64,000 nt of DNA from a bacterium. GTDB taxonomy: Bacteria > Hydrothermota > UBA3073 > JACQXS01 > JAGMCI01. Both the position numbers and the translations under genes were made by a program. Below the pieces are notes generated by a model. It saw nothing but the letters and a program-made list of their open reading frames with translations, was not told the DNA's origin and did no database searches. The stretch covers positions 1 to 64,000 of the forward strand of contig JASEGA010000004.1 of assembly GCA_030018315.1 (NCBI GenBank), written 5' to 3'. Of the stretch, positions 1 to 8,797 are shown in pieces. Each line of letters starts with the position of its first letter. The first letter of the stretch is position 1.

Positions 1-711
1 ACCTGGAATAATCTCATTGCTTTGCGTAGGGTGGTTGAAAAATATGGAGTATTTCGAGCTCTCTATACTGATAATGATTCTAAATTTAAGTATGAGAGGA
101 AGAATCCTTCCCTTTACTTTAATTATCATAAGGAGCCAGACGATATCCAGACTCAAATAGATATGGCTTTGAGTGAACTTAGAATTCAATTACTTCACAC
201 TCCGGTAGATGATCCGGAAAGCAAAGGAAAGGTAGAGAGGCTATTTGGCATGTTCCAGGATAGATTGATAAAAGAGTTTAGAGACAACAACATAAGAACT
301 ATTGAAGAAGCAAATAAGTGGCTTAGAAAGCGAATAGAATGGTGGAATAAGAATCACATTCATTGGACGACAAAAGAGACGCCAGATGAGAGATTTTTCA
401 GAGATTCTATTTTTCAACCATTACCTGATGAGATAAACTTAGACGATGTTTTCTGTCTGAGGACAAAAAGAAAAGTGAATAAAGATAATACTTTTAAGTT
501 TGACGGAGAGGTATACCAGATCACTGAGGGGACTATTAGTAGATCAAATTGGTATAAAGCAGAGATAGAGTTACATATTATACCCAGAAAGAAGATAAGG
601 GTGTTTCATGAGGATAGTTTTATTCAGGAGTTTTCAGTAAATGGGAAGAAAAAACTTGCAAAGGCAAGAGATATAGAGTATAATATAGAATATGAGGACA
701 TTCTTGCTTAA
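1..711 (+). CDS. DDE-type transposase/integrase, 5' end cut off by window
   Basis: This is the C-terminal part of a DDE/RNase H-fold transposase that would cut and join the ends of its insertion sequence. The frame is open from base 1, so the N-terminus lies outside the window; a TTG at 22 is not a convincing start. Visible parts are the second catalytic Asp in LYTDNDSKF, the Glu in SKGKVERLF, and a C-terminal Mu-transposase-like beta domain (about the last 80 residues). The stop TAA at 709-711 lies inside the first of two direct repeats forming the IS right end. Family assignment (IS481/ISNCY-like) is from the general pattern and is not certain. Confidence 0.85.
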   Translation, partial: TWNNLIALRRVVEKYGVFRALYTDNDSKFKYERKNPSLYFNYHKEPDDIQTQIDMALSELRIQLLHTPVDDPESKGKVERLFGMFQDRLIKEFRDNNIRTIEEANKWLRKRIEWWNKNHIHWTTKETPDERFFRDSIFQPLPDEINLDDVFCLRTKRKVNKDNTFKFDGEVYQITEGTISRSNWYKAEIELHIIPRKKIRVFHEDSFIQEFSVNGKKKLAKARDIEYNIEYEDILA

Positions 712-738
712 CAATAAAGAGGACATTCTACCTTAACA
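694..738. repeat. Right-end direct repeats of the insertion sequence
   Basis: Two 20-bp copies beginning GAGGACATTCT and ending CTTAACA lie at 694-713 and 719-738, matching at 18 of 20 positions with a 25-bp period. The first contains the transposase stop codon. Subterminal direct repeats of this GGACATT type are expected transposase binding sites. No target duplication can be tested because the left end is outside the window. Confidence 0.65.
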
Positions 739-764
739 GTAACAATAAAAATTAGACGTATCCA

Positions 765-1409
765 CTATCTAATTATCAGTTTTATCCCAAAATAAACCAA
801 GATAGCGCCACATATACGGATGAAGATATCTAAGACTTTGGGCTTCCTCAATATAATAGATGGAATACCACCTGCCAAAATTCCGATTGGTATTAATGGA
901 GTAAGTATAGTACCTGCCCCAAAACAGCTACCATAAAAAATAGCCTGTAACAGAGTTTTTGCCTCAAATGCAATGTAGGTGAGAACACCAAATAATGGGA
1001 TACAAGGTGAGAACCCAATAAGTAGGCCTAAGATAATTACACCCTTCAAATTATTTTGAAGAGTATTTTTTATAAATTTACTACAAAATTGAAAATTAGG
1101 ACTCTTATTAAGAATAATAAGTATCCCTAATATTACAATGACGATTCCAACTATAGGGTATAGAAGCCTGCCAAATGCACTCTCATAATAGTTCCTTACA
1201 ACAAGCTGTCCAATAGAGGCTGCTATGCCAGCAAGTATTATATATGCAGATACTCTTACAAAAGAGAAGACTAAAATGTTCCATAACCCACTAAGCCACC
1301 CCCTCTGTGTACCTGCAATGTAGGATACAAGTATAGGGCTACAAAAAGAAAGACAGGGTCCCCACCCTAATGTAATGCCCATTATAAACAAATCAGTTGA
1401 TACCTTCAT
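765..1409 (-). CDS. CcdA/DsbD-like (SafE-type) multi-pass membrane protein
   Basis: A 214-residue integral membrane protein with about six hydrophobic segments. Two similar halves each carry a Pro-Cys motif near the membrane: GWGPCLSFCSP at the N-terminus and GFSPCIPLFG in the middle. This is the pattern of the cytochrome c biogenesis CcdA/DsbD transmembrane family and related SafE-type proteins, which pass reducing power or small ions across the membrane. A longer reading is open upstream, but the ATG at 1409 overlaps the stop of the upstream symporter gene as ATGA, which decides the start. Substrate and partner are unknown; no thioredoxin-like partner is adjacent. Confidence 0.7.
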   Translation of the reverse strand: MKVSTDLFIMGITLGWGPCLSFCSPILVSYIAGTQRGWLSGLWNILVFSFVRVSAYIILAGIAASIGQLVVRNYYESAFGRLLYPIVGIVIVILGILIILNKSPNFQFCSKFIKNTLQNNLKGVIILGLLIGFSPCIPLFGVLTYIAFEAKTLLQAIFYGSCFGAGTILTPLIPIGILAGGIPSIILRKPKVLDIFIRICGAILVYFGIKLIIR

Positions 1410-3028
1410 CCCTGTTTCCAGAATAACTTTGCAAATATTGACATAGCTATGACAAGTAAGATATTTAACCCAAAGAAGTAACAAATCCACCATGGTAGAC
1501 CAAAGAGGATTGGTTGAGATGAACGCCAGGCCCAAAAATCACACGAAAGAATAAATATTATACCAAAAATAATTAACCAAATCCAACTACTTGAGTTGGT
1601 AGGATAATGTAAATAACCGTCTACATTTACTTTATAAGGAAATAAGAAACTCCCAATAGCTAAGATTAAGGTTGAGATTATAATAATAGGTATAACTGGT
1701 AGGAGCCCAAATGTAGGCAAAAGGTTGAAATGCGAAATAATAACAAGCCCCTCTCCTACTAATATTGAAACAAGACCAGCCCAAGGGTTTACTCTTCTAA
1801 AATATAGTGATGCAAGTGTGATAGGAAATAATACTGCTAACCCAGTAAATGCCTCTGTCGCAATTTCTAAAATAGTGGCAGGTGGCTTATAAGCGAAAAG
1901 TAGACCCAAACTGGCAAGCACAATGACAGCAGCCTTACCAACCCGTACATCTTTTTCTTGTTTTCTCTTTAAAATAACTTCGTATATATCACGTGTAAAC
2001 ATTGAACTAAGGGTCAAAAGTTGTGAATCTGCAGTTGACATAAGGGCGGCAAGTCCACCAGTAATGACAACTGCACCAAGCCAGCCCGGCAGTAACTCAT
2101 TTACCATCATAGGTAAGATTTTGTCAGCTGCCTCACCCACAAGCCCTGGGAATACAATATGCCCTAATACACCAATTGAGACTGGTAAAAAGAATAGAAT
2201 TCCTGTAATTATAGGGTATAAAGTCATTGTAGTCTTGAGTGCATTTTCGTCTTTAGCAGTAAAGAAGCGTTGAAACAATTGTGGAAACATAGGGTCACAG
2301 AAAAACCATAGTATCATGTAAGAGAACCAAATCTTTATAGGCAAGGCAGTGTTGAAGCCTGGTCTTGAGAAAAGTTCCGCATTAGACCGAAATACATTTA
2401 AGTTTGCACTGCTAAACCCTCCTAATGCACGAGCAACCATAGAAAGAATAATAATCATAAAAGTTAACATTATAGTTCCCTGTAAAATATCGGACCAGAC
2501 ATCACCGCGCATACCGCCTAAAAAAACATATGCTATCATAAACACAGTAATCAAGGTCGCTCCCCAAAAATACGGTATTCCTAACAATTCTTTTAATGCG
2601 TAGCCAGCTCCTATTGGCTGAATTGCAAGATAAGGGATAGTGAATATAATCATAACTGCCAAATATATAAGCCTAAGTGGAGTGTTATTAAATCTAACGC
2701 CTATATATTCTGGTGGAGTTATAATTCCATACTTTTTACTTATAGCCCAAACACGTGCGCCAATTAAAAAGAAAGTAAGTGCCATAAAACCTGTACCAAA
2801 ACTCATAATAGGATAATATGCGTATCCTATCCTATAACCGGCACCTGAGAAACCAAATATACAGAAGGCACTGAAATTAGTTGCTGCCATAGTAAAGAAT
2901 AAAGCTATCTTGCCCACACCCCTATTAGCAAGGAAATAATCTGATAGTGTCTTTTTAGTAAATTTATGCCCCAAAATACCGATAACTAAAGTGATTAAAA
3001 GATAACCAAACATTATCAAAAATTTCAT
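1406..3028 (-). CDS. Sodium:solute symporter (SSS family)
   Basis: A 540-residue protein with about 13 hydrophobic segments typical of the SSS/LeuT-fold family, which imports a solute with Na+. Recognisable features are the early SDYFLANRGVGK region, the TMAATNFSAFCIFGFSG segment in TM2 and GGLAALMSTADSQLLTLSS in TM8-9, the last containing the Ser/Thr residues that bind Na+ in the family. The substrate (proline, pantothenate, sugar or other) cannot be told from sequence. The ATG at 3028 overlaps the stop of the upstream gene (ATGA), so it is preferred over an in-frame TTG at 3040. The 3' end is coupled in the same way to the CcdA-like gene. Confidence 0.85.
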   Translation of the reverse strand: MKFLIMFGYLLITLVIGILGHKFTKKTLSDYFLANRGVGKIALFFTMAATNFSAFCIFGFSGAGYRIGYAYYPIMSFGTGFMALTFFLIGARVWAISKKYGIITPPEYIGVRFNNTPLRLIYLAVMIIFTIPYLAIQPIGAGYALKELLGIPYFWGATLITVFMIAYVFLGGMRGDVWSDILQGTIMLTFMIIILSMVARALGGFSSANLNVFRSNAELFSRPGFNTALPIKIWFSYMILWFFCDPMFPQLFQRFFTAKDENALKTTMTLYPIITGILFFLPVSIGVLGHIVFPGLVGEAADKILPMMVNELLPGWLGAVVITGGLAALMSTADSQLLTLSSMFTRDIYEVILKRKQEKDVRVGKAAVIVLASLGLLFAYKPPATILEIATEAFTGLAVLFPITLASLYFRRVNPWAGLVSILVGEGLVIISHFNLLPTFGLLPVIPIIIISTLILAIGSFLFPYKVNVDGYLHYPTNSSSWIWLIIFGIIFILSCDFWAWRSSQPILFGLPWWICYFFGLNILLVIAMSIFAKLFWKQG

Positions 3029-3426
3029 GTCAAGTTGCAAAATCCGTGCCTACTAAGCATATTATTTGAGAAATTGCTTTTGAGTATAAAGAGGTGACTC
3101 TCGCATTTACAATCAGAGCTACCAAATCCCGGGACGCTCTTTCCGTACTTTGATAAAAGAGTAGCAGTTTTGCATTCCTCTTCCTTATGAGCCTCTTTAC
3201 ATAAAATTCTATCTACACTTACATTAGGATTATTCAATAAATAATCAATATGCCAAAACTTCTTTTTTCTGTGTCTAAGATGTCTTGCAACTCTATTCTC
3301 AAGTCCAGTTTGAGCAGACCCTACATAAATGTATTTACCTTCACTAAACTTAAGTTTACCTAAAGAGCCGATACGGATTGAGATAGGTTTACGAATTAAT
3401 ATCTGCAAAAGATAAACTCCTCTCAT
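3025..3426 (-). CDS. GIY-YIG nuclease, DUF123/Uri family
   Basis: A 133-residue single-domain protein of the DUF123 branch of GIY-YIG endonucleases. It starts GVYLLQI (the GIY equivalent), continues with KYIYVGSAQTGLENRVARHLR (the YIG equivalent and conserved Arg), then KFWHIDYLL and VPGFGSSDCKCESHLF, the Cys/His-rich end usual for this family. These are putative DNA endonucleases of unclear role. It is the first gene of a three-gene run joined by ATGA overlaps. A TATAGT-like -10 lies at 3432-3437, close to the ATG, so transcription may start at or near the start codon. Confidence 0.8.
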   Translation of the reverse strand: MRGVYLLQILIRKPISIRIGSLGKLKFSEGKYIYVGSAQTGLENRVARHLRHRKKKFWHIDYLLNNPNVSVDRILCKEAHKEEECKTATLLSKYGKSVPGFGSSDCKCESHLFILKSNFSNNMLSRHGFCNLT

Positions 3427-3488
3427 TTTATACTATAAATTTATGGGAAGTCAATAAAAATAGTTGCTGTGCTCAGCTACATCTTTAT

Positions 3489-3582
3489 CTATCGGAGTAG
3501 TACAATTTTTCTTGTTGTCTGAAATTGGTTAGTCTTCAGCCGGCAAAAATAGATTCCAGATGCAACCTCCTTACCCGAAAAA
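3489..3582 (-). pseudogene. Out-of-frame 3' tail of the C25 protease gene
   Basis: Directly past the protease stop the other frame reads IIWDGCDFSGKEVASGIYF and then a basic tail ending KIVLLR before TAG at 3489-3491. This is the standard end of a FlgD-Ig/T9SS-type C-terminal domain (WDG, G.Y, final K-hydrophobic-R) and continues the protease. It is separated from the main frame by the heptamer array at 3605-3646. Removing one 7-bp unit (or adding two) joins the two frames. Confidence 0.85.
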
Positions 3583-6500
3583 TCACAACCATCCCAGATT
3601 ATAGAATTGGAAATTGGAAATTGGGAATTGGAAATTGGAAATTGGAAATGTACGAACTACTCTACCACAGATGTCGTAAATCTGTAATCTGATTTCCGGT
3701 TTCTGATTTTTGACTTCTGGTATCCGATATTTAATAACCGTCTTTTTAGTAAATGGATTTGGGAATGGTAAACAGAGTTCAAAAAGATTTGGTGGCTTCT
3801 GGGTTAATTCAACTCCTACTTGAGTCAAAAGATAATGCACTGTATTTTCGAGTAACTTCGCCCCAGTTGCACTATCAATAGCCATAAAATTAAAAGCATA
3901 AAATACAATCTGACCTCCGGGTGGAGTAGGTTCATGAACTAATATTCCTGCAGCATTATTATAATCCTCTGTCCCATAGATAAGAGTTGCACCCTCTAAT
4001 AAATGAAGTGCATCCTCATCACCAGAATTACTATAAAATACTGGTATAGTATTTGGTAAAGTATTTGGGTAAGTAGCTAACTGATGCGAAGTATTCTGTA
4101 AGATAAGCGAACCAGCATCATCAGTATACCATGCATCTATATGTAGTACTGTTCTTGCAAAATCAAAGTCAGATAAGCACATGTTGTATCCAAGCTCCCC
4201 ACCTTCAATAAGCAATATTTTGCCCGAGCGCACATATCTTTTTAATAGGTCCCGAAGAGTAGTATTACCAAGTGGTGAGATGTCATCCCCATCACTCCAG
4301 ACAATGAAGTTGTAGTTCTCCCAAGTAACTGGATCTGTAGTTGAAGATTGCTCTTGTTTCACATTGTAACCAAATTCTGTAAGCAGAGCAGCTATCCTTG
4401 AAGCTGACTCACCAGCTTTACTTTTGTTGGTAACATATAACTTCTTTAACTCTATCTTTTTCATATGAGATTTGTGCAGTTCCGAGGCTATCAGGCTTTG
4501 TCCCGTTTCCTTACGGAACGGGATTTGAGTTCCATCGTCATCATTAATAACAAGAATACTGGGAGTGCCAGCCATAACAAAATTTAACTCTAAACTGTCA
4601 CTGTCAACAATTACATCACGAGAGGCTACAGAGTGATAAGGAGAGAAGACATAGAATTTATAAGTAAAATAAGGGAGGACAACCTCATAGAACCCAGTAG
4701 CATCAGTGTAGACAGTTTCGTAGAGCTCCATATTATCTGTATGACAAACTTTTATAGCAGCGCTCAAAGAAAGCCCTGTTGAATCAGTTACTGTTCCATA
4801 GACAAGACCGGGTGGGGCAGGTTGGAGTTGTATATTAAAAGTATCTACATTGTACTTAGTAATATGAGTAGCAAAAAAAGGTAGATAGCAAAATTTCATA
4901 GTGTAGATATCATATTTGTTTACTGGGATTGAGTCCTTACTTGAATAATTCCCATTCACATCGGAGGTGTCAATAAAAACTGGGTGGACTAACGATGTGT
5001 CTATACCTGATTCATAAGCTTTAATTACCACCCCTTCAATAGGATTTTGTGTCTCTACATCAGCTACAGTCCCAACTAATCTTCCAAACACCCGTATTAC
5101 AGGAAAAGTTTCCTTATATACTCTATAACCAGTCTTAGCAATGTAACTACATAAAGTACCCAATTGGGTAGGCACTATACTTAAATCTGCCGATGTCTCA
5201 TTGGTATAAACTGAGGTGTCAACCCCACTCCCTTTAGCAAATAAAGTAAAACCAGAATTTTCGCAACTTCCAGTAATAGTTCCTTCACAATAACGAGCTA
5301 TAGTATCTACAAGGCCTATTTCTGTGACTTGTGATGTCAAATCTGGTGAAATTAGCTCCATACCACCGACTACCCGTATTGAGTCTTTAAGCAAATCCCA
5401 ACTTTCACCTATCTTACGGCCATTACATTTTAACACCTCTCCATACCCTGCATTAATATTTATTATACACTGTCCAGCAATATTTGTGGTATCAAATTCC
5501 GATACGCCGAGTCCTAAAATTCTTATCTCAACATCACGAACACCTTGGTTAAGAGTATCGGAGATTGTGATTTCAACAGGAGTTAAAGTATTTACTTGGA
5601 CAGTGTCAGGATTGATGGTTATCTTCCATGAACTCACTACACGAGCAGTTCCTATATAAGGTAAGAAGTTATGGGCTGTACAAGTCACTGATAGAGTTCC
5701 ATAAGTGGTAGGTGGCGGTAATAGTGATAGTATAGCAACACCATTTGGATTAGTATAACCTCGTACATAAACACTATCTTCTCCTTTCATTACACAGACC
5801 AGTGCACTCTCAACAGAAGTCCCATTATCTGTAACTCTAATTTTAAAACTTGTTTGTCTCGTCCATATTACAGAATCATGCTCAACAATTAAGTTCTTCG
5901 GCTCATCTGTCCACATTGGAAGCTCGGGGTCACCAAATAGATTGAGCTCATAAATACACCAGGGCCAACGGTCTTCCCAAGTAGTCCATGAAACGTAACA
6001 GTCTTTGGATACAGCATGAGCCACTCCTATATGGTCATGATATAAGTATGTACTACGAAAAGTCTCATGGTAGAACGATGTATCAAGCAACTCTGAATAA
6101 TACATACCAACTGAAGGCCTACCTACTCCTGTTCTTGAATTCATAATCACAGCTACTGCACCACCATCTTTATTTAGTAAATGCTCTGCAAAACAATCAC
6201 CACCCGGTACCCAGTCTACTGCGCCTATATAACAGGCGATTGAATTATGAATACCAAGTTTACTTTCGTTAGTGAGATTATCAACATCATCTGAACTTAG
6301 TATATAGTCAAGGATGGGACTACCTACTCCATCCGGACGCCCATGTGCAGCATAATGGACGAAGCCAAATCCTGCATTTAGTGAATCTATCAATATTGCT
6401 CTACTCAGTGTCCCATTTGACTCATATAATTTTGCATCCTCCCACCCGTATGGTGTTATGTCTGCAATAGCGTTGTTTACGAGATCGCCCCAATACTCAG

Positions 6501-7710
6501 GCTCATCGAATAGATATGTTGCAGGTAATAAAGCCTTTTTAAGATAATTAGGGGGCGGGTTTTGCTCATATGTTAGGACTTTGTTTATAAATGTAGTAAC
6601 TTGAGTTTTAGTACGTACAGGTGCACGTCCCACAAATACATCTGAGTACAAATCTACGGCGTCCTCCTTTTCTCCCCATACTGTATCACCATCTGCATTC
6701 CAAGTGCCATCCAAATCTGAAAAATACAAGTCACTTGGAATAGTATCCTTATCAACAGGATACTCTGCAGTGCGTTTGTACCATACATCTCGCCTCGGTA
6801 TAACCTCTTGGCCCCATTCACGGTCACATTGACCACCAAGTAAAAACCAAATAGTGCCCCAAGTTGAGTTTGCATCAATGATAAAGTTCCTTATCTTTTC
6901 AGCATTATCTGTACCTTTGTAATTATCATAGATAAAATTAAGAGATACAACCTTTGCTTGCACTCCTTTTTTAGTCTTCCAATCCGTAAGTTGCTCAAAT
7001 ATTTGGACAAATGAATCAGCTGTTATTACCACATACTCAACTGTGTCAAAAGGTAATACTCCTGAAGGAAGACCTAATGTCGTAGGAGGACTAAAAGTTT
7101 CAACTGCATATGGATTTAGCACAAGCTTTTTTACTATATCTCCAAAAATAGCCTTCTCTTTTAGTGTTTTTTGGGGTACAAAATTTACTCTATTTTCATA
7201 GGTGATTTGGAATACAATTTTTGAGGTAAAAATTAATTTCTTATCTCTCGGAATGTATTGGATAGGATAAACTAAAAAGCCTGCAATCCTATATCCACCA
7301 AGTGACCCTGTATGTGAATGTTTAACTAACTCAGCTGGATAAGGAGTTGAAAGAGAATACACAGTTTCCTCAGGTTCTACCCATTCAATAGCTCTTTCAA
7401 ATAAGAAAGGTTGAGGTGGTTGAGCTGGGCAGATTTTATACTCACCCGGAATAGCACTGCTAACTTTGGATATTACTTCAATCTTTGTAACAGTTGCTCC
7501 TGCAGGAATAAGGATTCGACAAGAAAATTCGGGTAGCATAGGATAACCTATTTCAGTTGTAGTGCCGCAATTCTTAAGTTCGAGTATGTCGTATCCTTTG
7601 AACTTTTTAAAAATGAAGTCGCTTCTGTTAAAAGTAACCGTATGCTGGATTTCGCCTGCACTTAAACGAGTTGATAAAATCAGCCATAAAATTAGTACAC
7701 TATATCTCAT
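3583..7710 (-). CDS. Gingipain-like C25 cysteine protease, C-terminus frameshifted
   Basis: A 1375-residue exported protease. It has a signal peptide (first ~18 residues), a propeptide, and a C25 catalytic domain at roughly 220-620 with His456 in HYAAHGRPDG and Cys493 in NSIACYIGAVD. A gingipain-type Ig domain (about 630-720), carboxypeptidase-regulatory-like repeats (about 890-1060) and a ThuA/GATase-like segment near 1080-1290 follow. The C-terminal FlgD/T9SS-like domain starts at FPNPFTKKTVIKYRI but stops early after a heptamer-encoded stretch. Such domains usually direct outer-membrane secretion or surface anchoring. GGAGG sits before the ATG. The catalytic core looks intact, so this form probably makes an active but wrongly targeted enzyme. 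Confidence 0.85.
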   Translation of the reverse strand: MRYSVLILWLILSTRLSAGEIQHTVTFNRSDFIFKKFKGYDILELKNCGTTTEIGYPMLPEFSCRILIPAGATVTKIEVISKVSSAIPGEYKICPAQPPQPFLFERAIEWVEPEETVYSLSTPYPAELVKHSHTGSLGGYRIAGFLVYPIQYIPRDKKLIFTSKIVFQITYENRVNFVPQKTLKEKAIFGDIVKKLVLNPYAVETFSPPTTLGLPSGVLPFDTVEYVVITADSFVQIFEQLTDWKTKKGVQAKVVSLNFIYDNYKGTDNAEKIRNFIIDANSTWGTIWFLLGGQCDREWGQEVIPRRDVWYKRTAEYPVDKDTIPSDLYFSDLDGTWNADGDTVWGEKEDAVDLYSDVFVGRAPVRTKTQVTTFINKVLTYEQNPPPNYLKKALLPATYLFDEPEYWGDLVNNAIADITPYGWEDAKLYESNGTLSRAILIDSLNAGFGFVHYAAHGRPDGVGSPILDYILSSDDVDNLTNESKLGIHNSIACYIGAVDWVPGGDCFAEHLLNKDGGAVAVIMNSRTGVGRPSVGMYYSELLDTSFYHETFRSTYLYHDHIGVAHAVSKDCYVSWTTWEDRWPWCIYELNLFGDPELPMWTDEPKNLIVEHDSVIWTRQTSFKIRVTDNGTSVESALVCVMKGEDSVYVRGYTNPNGVAILSLLPPPTTYGTLSVTCTAHNFLPYIGTARVVSSWKITINPDTVQVNTLTPVEITISDTLNQGVRDVEIRILGLGVSEFDTTNIAGQCIININAGYGEVLKCNGRKIGESWDLLKDSIRVVGGMELISPDLTSQVTEIGLVDTIARYCEGTITGSCENSGFTLFAKGSGVDTSVYTNETSADLSIVPTQLGTLCSYIAKTGYRVYKETFPVIRVFGRLVGTVADVETQNPIEGVVIKAYESGIDTSLVHPVFIDTSDVNGNYSSKDSIPVNKYDIYTMKFCYLPFFATHITKYNVDTFNIQLQPAPPGLVYGTVTDSTGLSLSAAIKVCHTDNMELYETVYTDATGFYEVVLPYFTYKFYVFSPYHSVASRDVIVDSDSLELNFVMAGTPSILVINDDDGTQIPFRKETGQSLIASELHKSHMKKIELKKLYVTNKSKAGESASRIAALLTEFGYNVKQEQSSTTDPVTWENYNFIVWSDGDDISPLGNTTLRDLLKRYVRSGKILLIEGGELGYNMCLSDFDFARTVLHIDAWYTDDAGSLILQNTSHQLATYPNTLPNTIPVFYSNSGDEDALHLLEGATLIYGTEDYNNAAGILVHEPTPPGGQIVFYAFNFMAIDSATGAKLLENTVHYLLTQVGVELTQKPPNLFELCLPFPNPFTKKTVIKYRIPEVKNQKPEIRLQIYDICGRVVRTFPISNFQFPISNFQFYNLGWL
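3605..3646. repeat. Heptanucleotide array (AATTGGA)6
   Basis: Six tandem 7-bp units, five AATTGGA and one AATTGGG, with no other interruption, lie inside the 3' end of the C25 protease gene. Because 7 is not a multiple of 3, each unit gained or lost changes frame. The coding frame enters and leaves in phase but then meets a stop 12 bases beyond the array. Confidence 0.95.
3681..3729. repeat. Degenerate heptamer array in the C25 protease gene
   Basis: Seven diverged 7-bp units related to TCTGATT (TCTGTAA, TCTGATT, TCCGGTT, TCTGATT, TTTGACT, TCTGGTA, TCCGATA) lie 34 bp from the perfect array. They encode the PEVKNQKPEIR stretch of the C-terminal domain. It appears to be an older array that has drifted. 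Confidence 0.6.
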
Positions 7711-7728
7711 CCTGCACCTCCTCAGTTA

Positions 7729-7757
7729 TATATACTAATAAAATTTCTTTTTTTCAA
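7729..7757 (-). promoter_or_regulatory. Promoter of the C25 protease gene
   Basis: On the minus strand TTGAAA (7757-7752), a 17-bp spacer and TATATA (7734-7729) precede the protease ATG at 7710, with a GAGGAGG ribosome-binding site between. It is divergent from the rpsF promoter. Confidence 0.6.
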
Positions 7758-7805
7758 CAAAATTTTGTACTTTTTTAAAGACCATACCAAAAATCTTGAA
7801 AAAAC

Positions 7806-7833
7806 TTGACAAGCCAAAGTTTTAAAATATAAT
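7806..7833 (+). promoter_or_regulatory. Strong sigma70-type promoter of the rpsF operon
   Basis: TTGACA at 7806-7811, a 16-bp spacer and a consensus TATAAT at 7828-7833. The predicted start point (about 7840) coincides with the rpsF ATG at 7839, and there is no purine-rich ribosome-binding site between the -10 box and the start codon. Confidence 0.8.
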
Positions 7834-7838
7834 TTTAG

Positions 7839-8123
7839 ATGATGAGATACGAAAATCTTGTAATTTTTAAATCAGAGATTGGTGAAACAGGTATAAATAA
7901 GGAGGTAGAAAAGTTTGTAGGGATTATAGAAAAAGGGGGTAAATCCATAAATGTTGATAGGTGGGGTTTAAGGCAGCTAGCTTATCCGATACGCAAAAAA
8001 GAGAGTGGCTATTATGTGTTATTTGAATTTGAGGCAGATGGTAAGGTTTTGTCTGAGTTAGGACATACACTTAAGTTAGATGAAGATGTATTGAGATACT
8101 GTATTATGAGGAAGGGAGACTAA
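7839..8123 (+). CDS. rpsF: Ribosomal protein bS6
   Basis: A 94-residue small-subunit protein that binds 16S rRNA with bS18. The MRYENLVIF start, the central VDRWGLRQLAYPI and the GYYVLFEFEAD strand are characteristic, and length is normal. It opens the classical rpsF-ssb-rpsR-rplI operon. Two ATGs stand in tandem at 7839 and 7842. With the -10 hexamer ending at 7833, the message may be leaderless. No glutamate tail is present at the C-terminus. Confidence 0.95.
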   Translation: MMRYENLVIFKSEIGETGINKEVEKFVGIIEKGGKSINVDRWGLRQLAYPIRKKESGYYVLFEFEADGKVLSELGHTLKLDEDVLRYCIMRKGD

Positions 8124-8125
8124 GA

Positions 8126-8575
8126 ATGGCAGAATATAAAGTGCCACAAATAAATAGAGTCCACATAACAGGACACCTTACAGCAGACCCTGATCTTAGG
8201 TATACCCCAGATGGTCAGCCTATATGCAACTTTCAAATTGCATCCAATCGTAGGTATATGGATAAAAAAACTAGTGAATGGCAAGAGACGACCACTTTTA
8301 TAAGGGTAGTATCTTGGGGTAAAACTGCAGAGCGAATGGGCGAAAGGCTTCGTAAAGGGAGCGCTGTCTATGTTGAAGGAAGACTCCAAAGTAGAGCATG
8401 GGAAACTCCTGATGGGCAAAAAAGGAGTGTCATAGAGATTGCTGCTTTAAGAGTTCAAGACCTAAGTAAATTACCGGGTGAGAAAGAGGAAATATCTGAA
8501 GAAGCGATATCTGAAGTGGAGGATAAAGGAGATGAAGAAGAGAGAAAAGGAGAAAAAGGAGAGCTTCCGTTCTGA
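8126..8575 (+). CDS. ssb: Single-stranded DNA-binding protein
   Basis: A 149-residue OB-fold protein that coats single-stranded DNA in replication and repair. The N-terminal ~105 residues hold the OB fold ([54 protein letters not shown]). A charged linker rich in Glu and Lys follows and the protein ends GELPF, a variant of the usual D-D-D-I-P-F interaction tip. It starts two bases after the rpsF stop, and its 3' end overlaps rpsR by 44 bp. Confidence 0.95.
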   Translation: MAEYKVPQINRVHITGHLTADPDLRYTPDGQPICNFQIASNRRYMDKKTSEWQETTTFIRVVSWGKTAERMGERLRKGSAVYVEGRLQSRAWETPDGQKRSVIEIAALRVQDLSKLPGEKEEISEEAISEVEDKGDEEERKGEKGELPF

Positions 8576-8795
8576 AGCTCCAACTGTTAGAGGAAAAAAA
8601 TATTGTTTTTTTTGTACTCAGGAAAGTAATGTAGATTATAAGGATATTGAACGTTTGAAAAAATATGTTACTGAAAGCGGCAAGATTTTTCCAAGAAGGC
8701 TAACAGGTACCTGTGCCAAACATCAACGCCTACTTGCACGTGCAATAAAGCGGGCTAGAATTATGGCTCTTCTACCGTTTTTAAGAAGGGATTAA
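8532..8795 (+). CDS. rpsR: Ribosomal protein bS18
   Basis: An 87-residue protein with the bS18 core: [57 protein letters not shown]. Cys residues in CFFC and TGTC suggest the zinc-binding form. The ATG at 8532 is chosen because GGAGG lies at 8518-8522 with 9-base spacing. A longer reading upstream runs inside ssb. The start lies inside the ssb 3' end, so the two are probably translationally coupled. Confidence 0.92.
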   Translation: MKKREKEKKESFRSEAPTVRGKKYCFFCTQESNVDYKDIERLKKYVTESGKIFPRRLTGTCAKHQRLLARAIKRARIMALLPFLRRD

Positions 8796-8797
8796 TT

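Noticed and set aside
1923-2273. Plus-strand frame of 116 codons
   Set aside because: Antisense shadow of the sodium:solute symporter gene.
3605-3646. Possible CRISPR-like or other array
   Set aside because: Units are contiguous 7-mers without spacers. No CRISPR array or cas gene is visible anywhere in the window.
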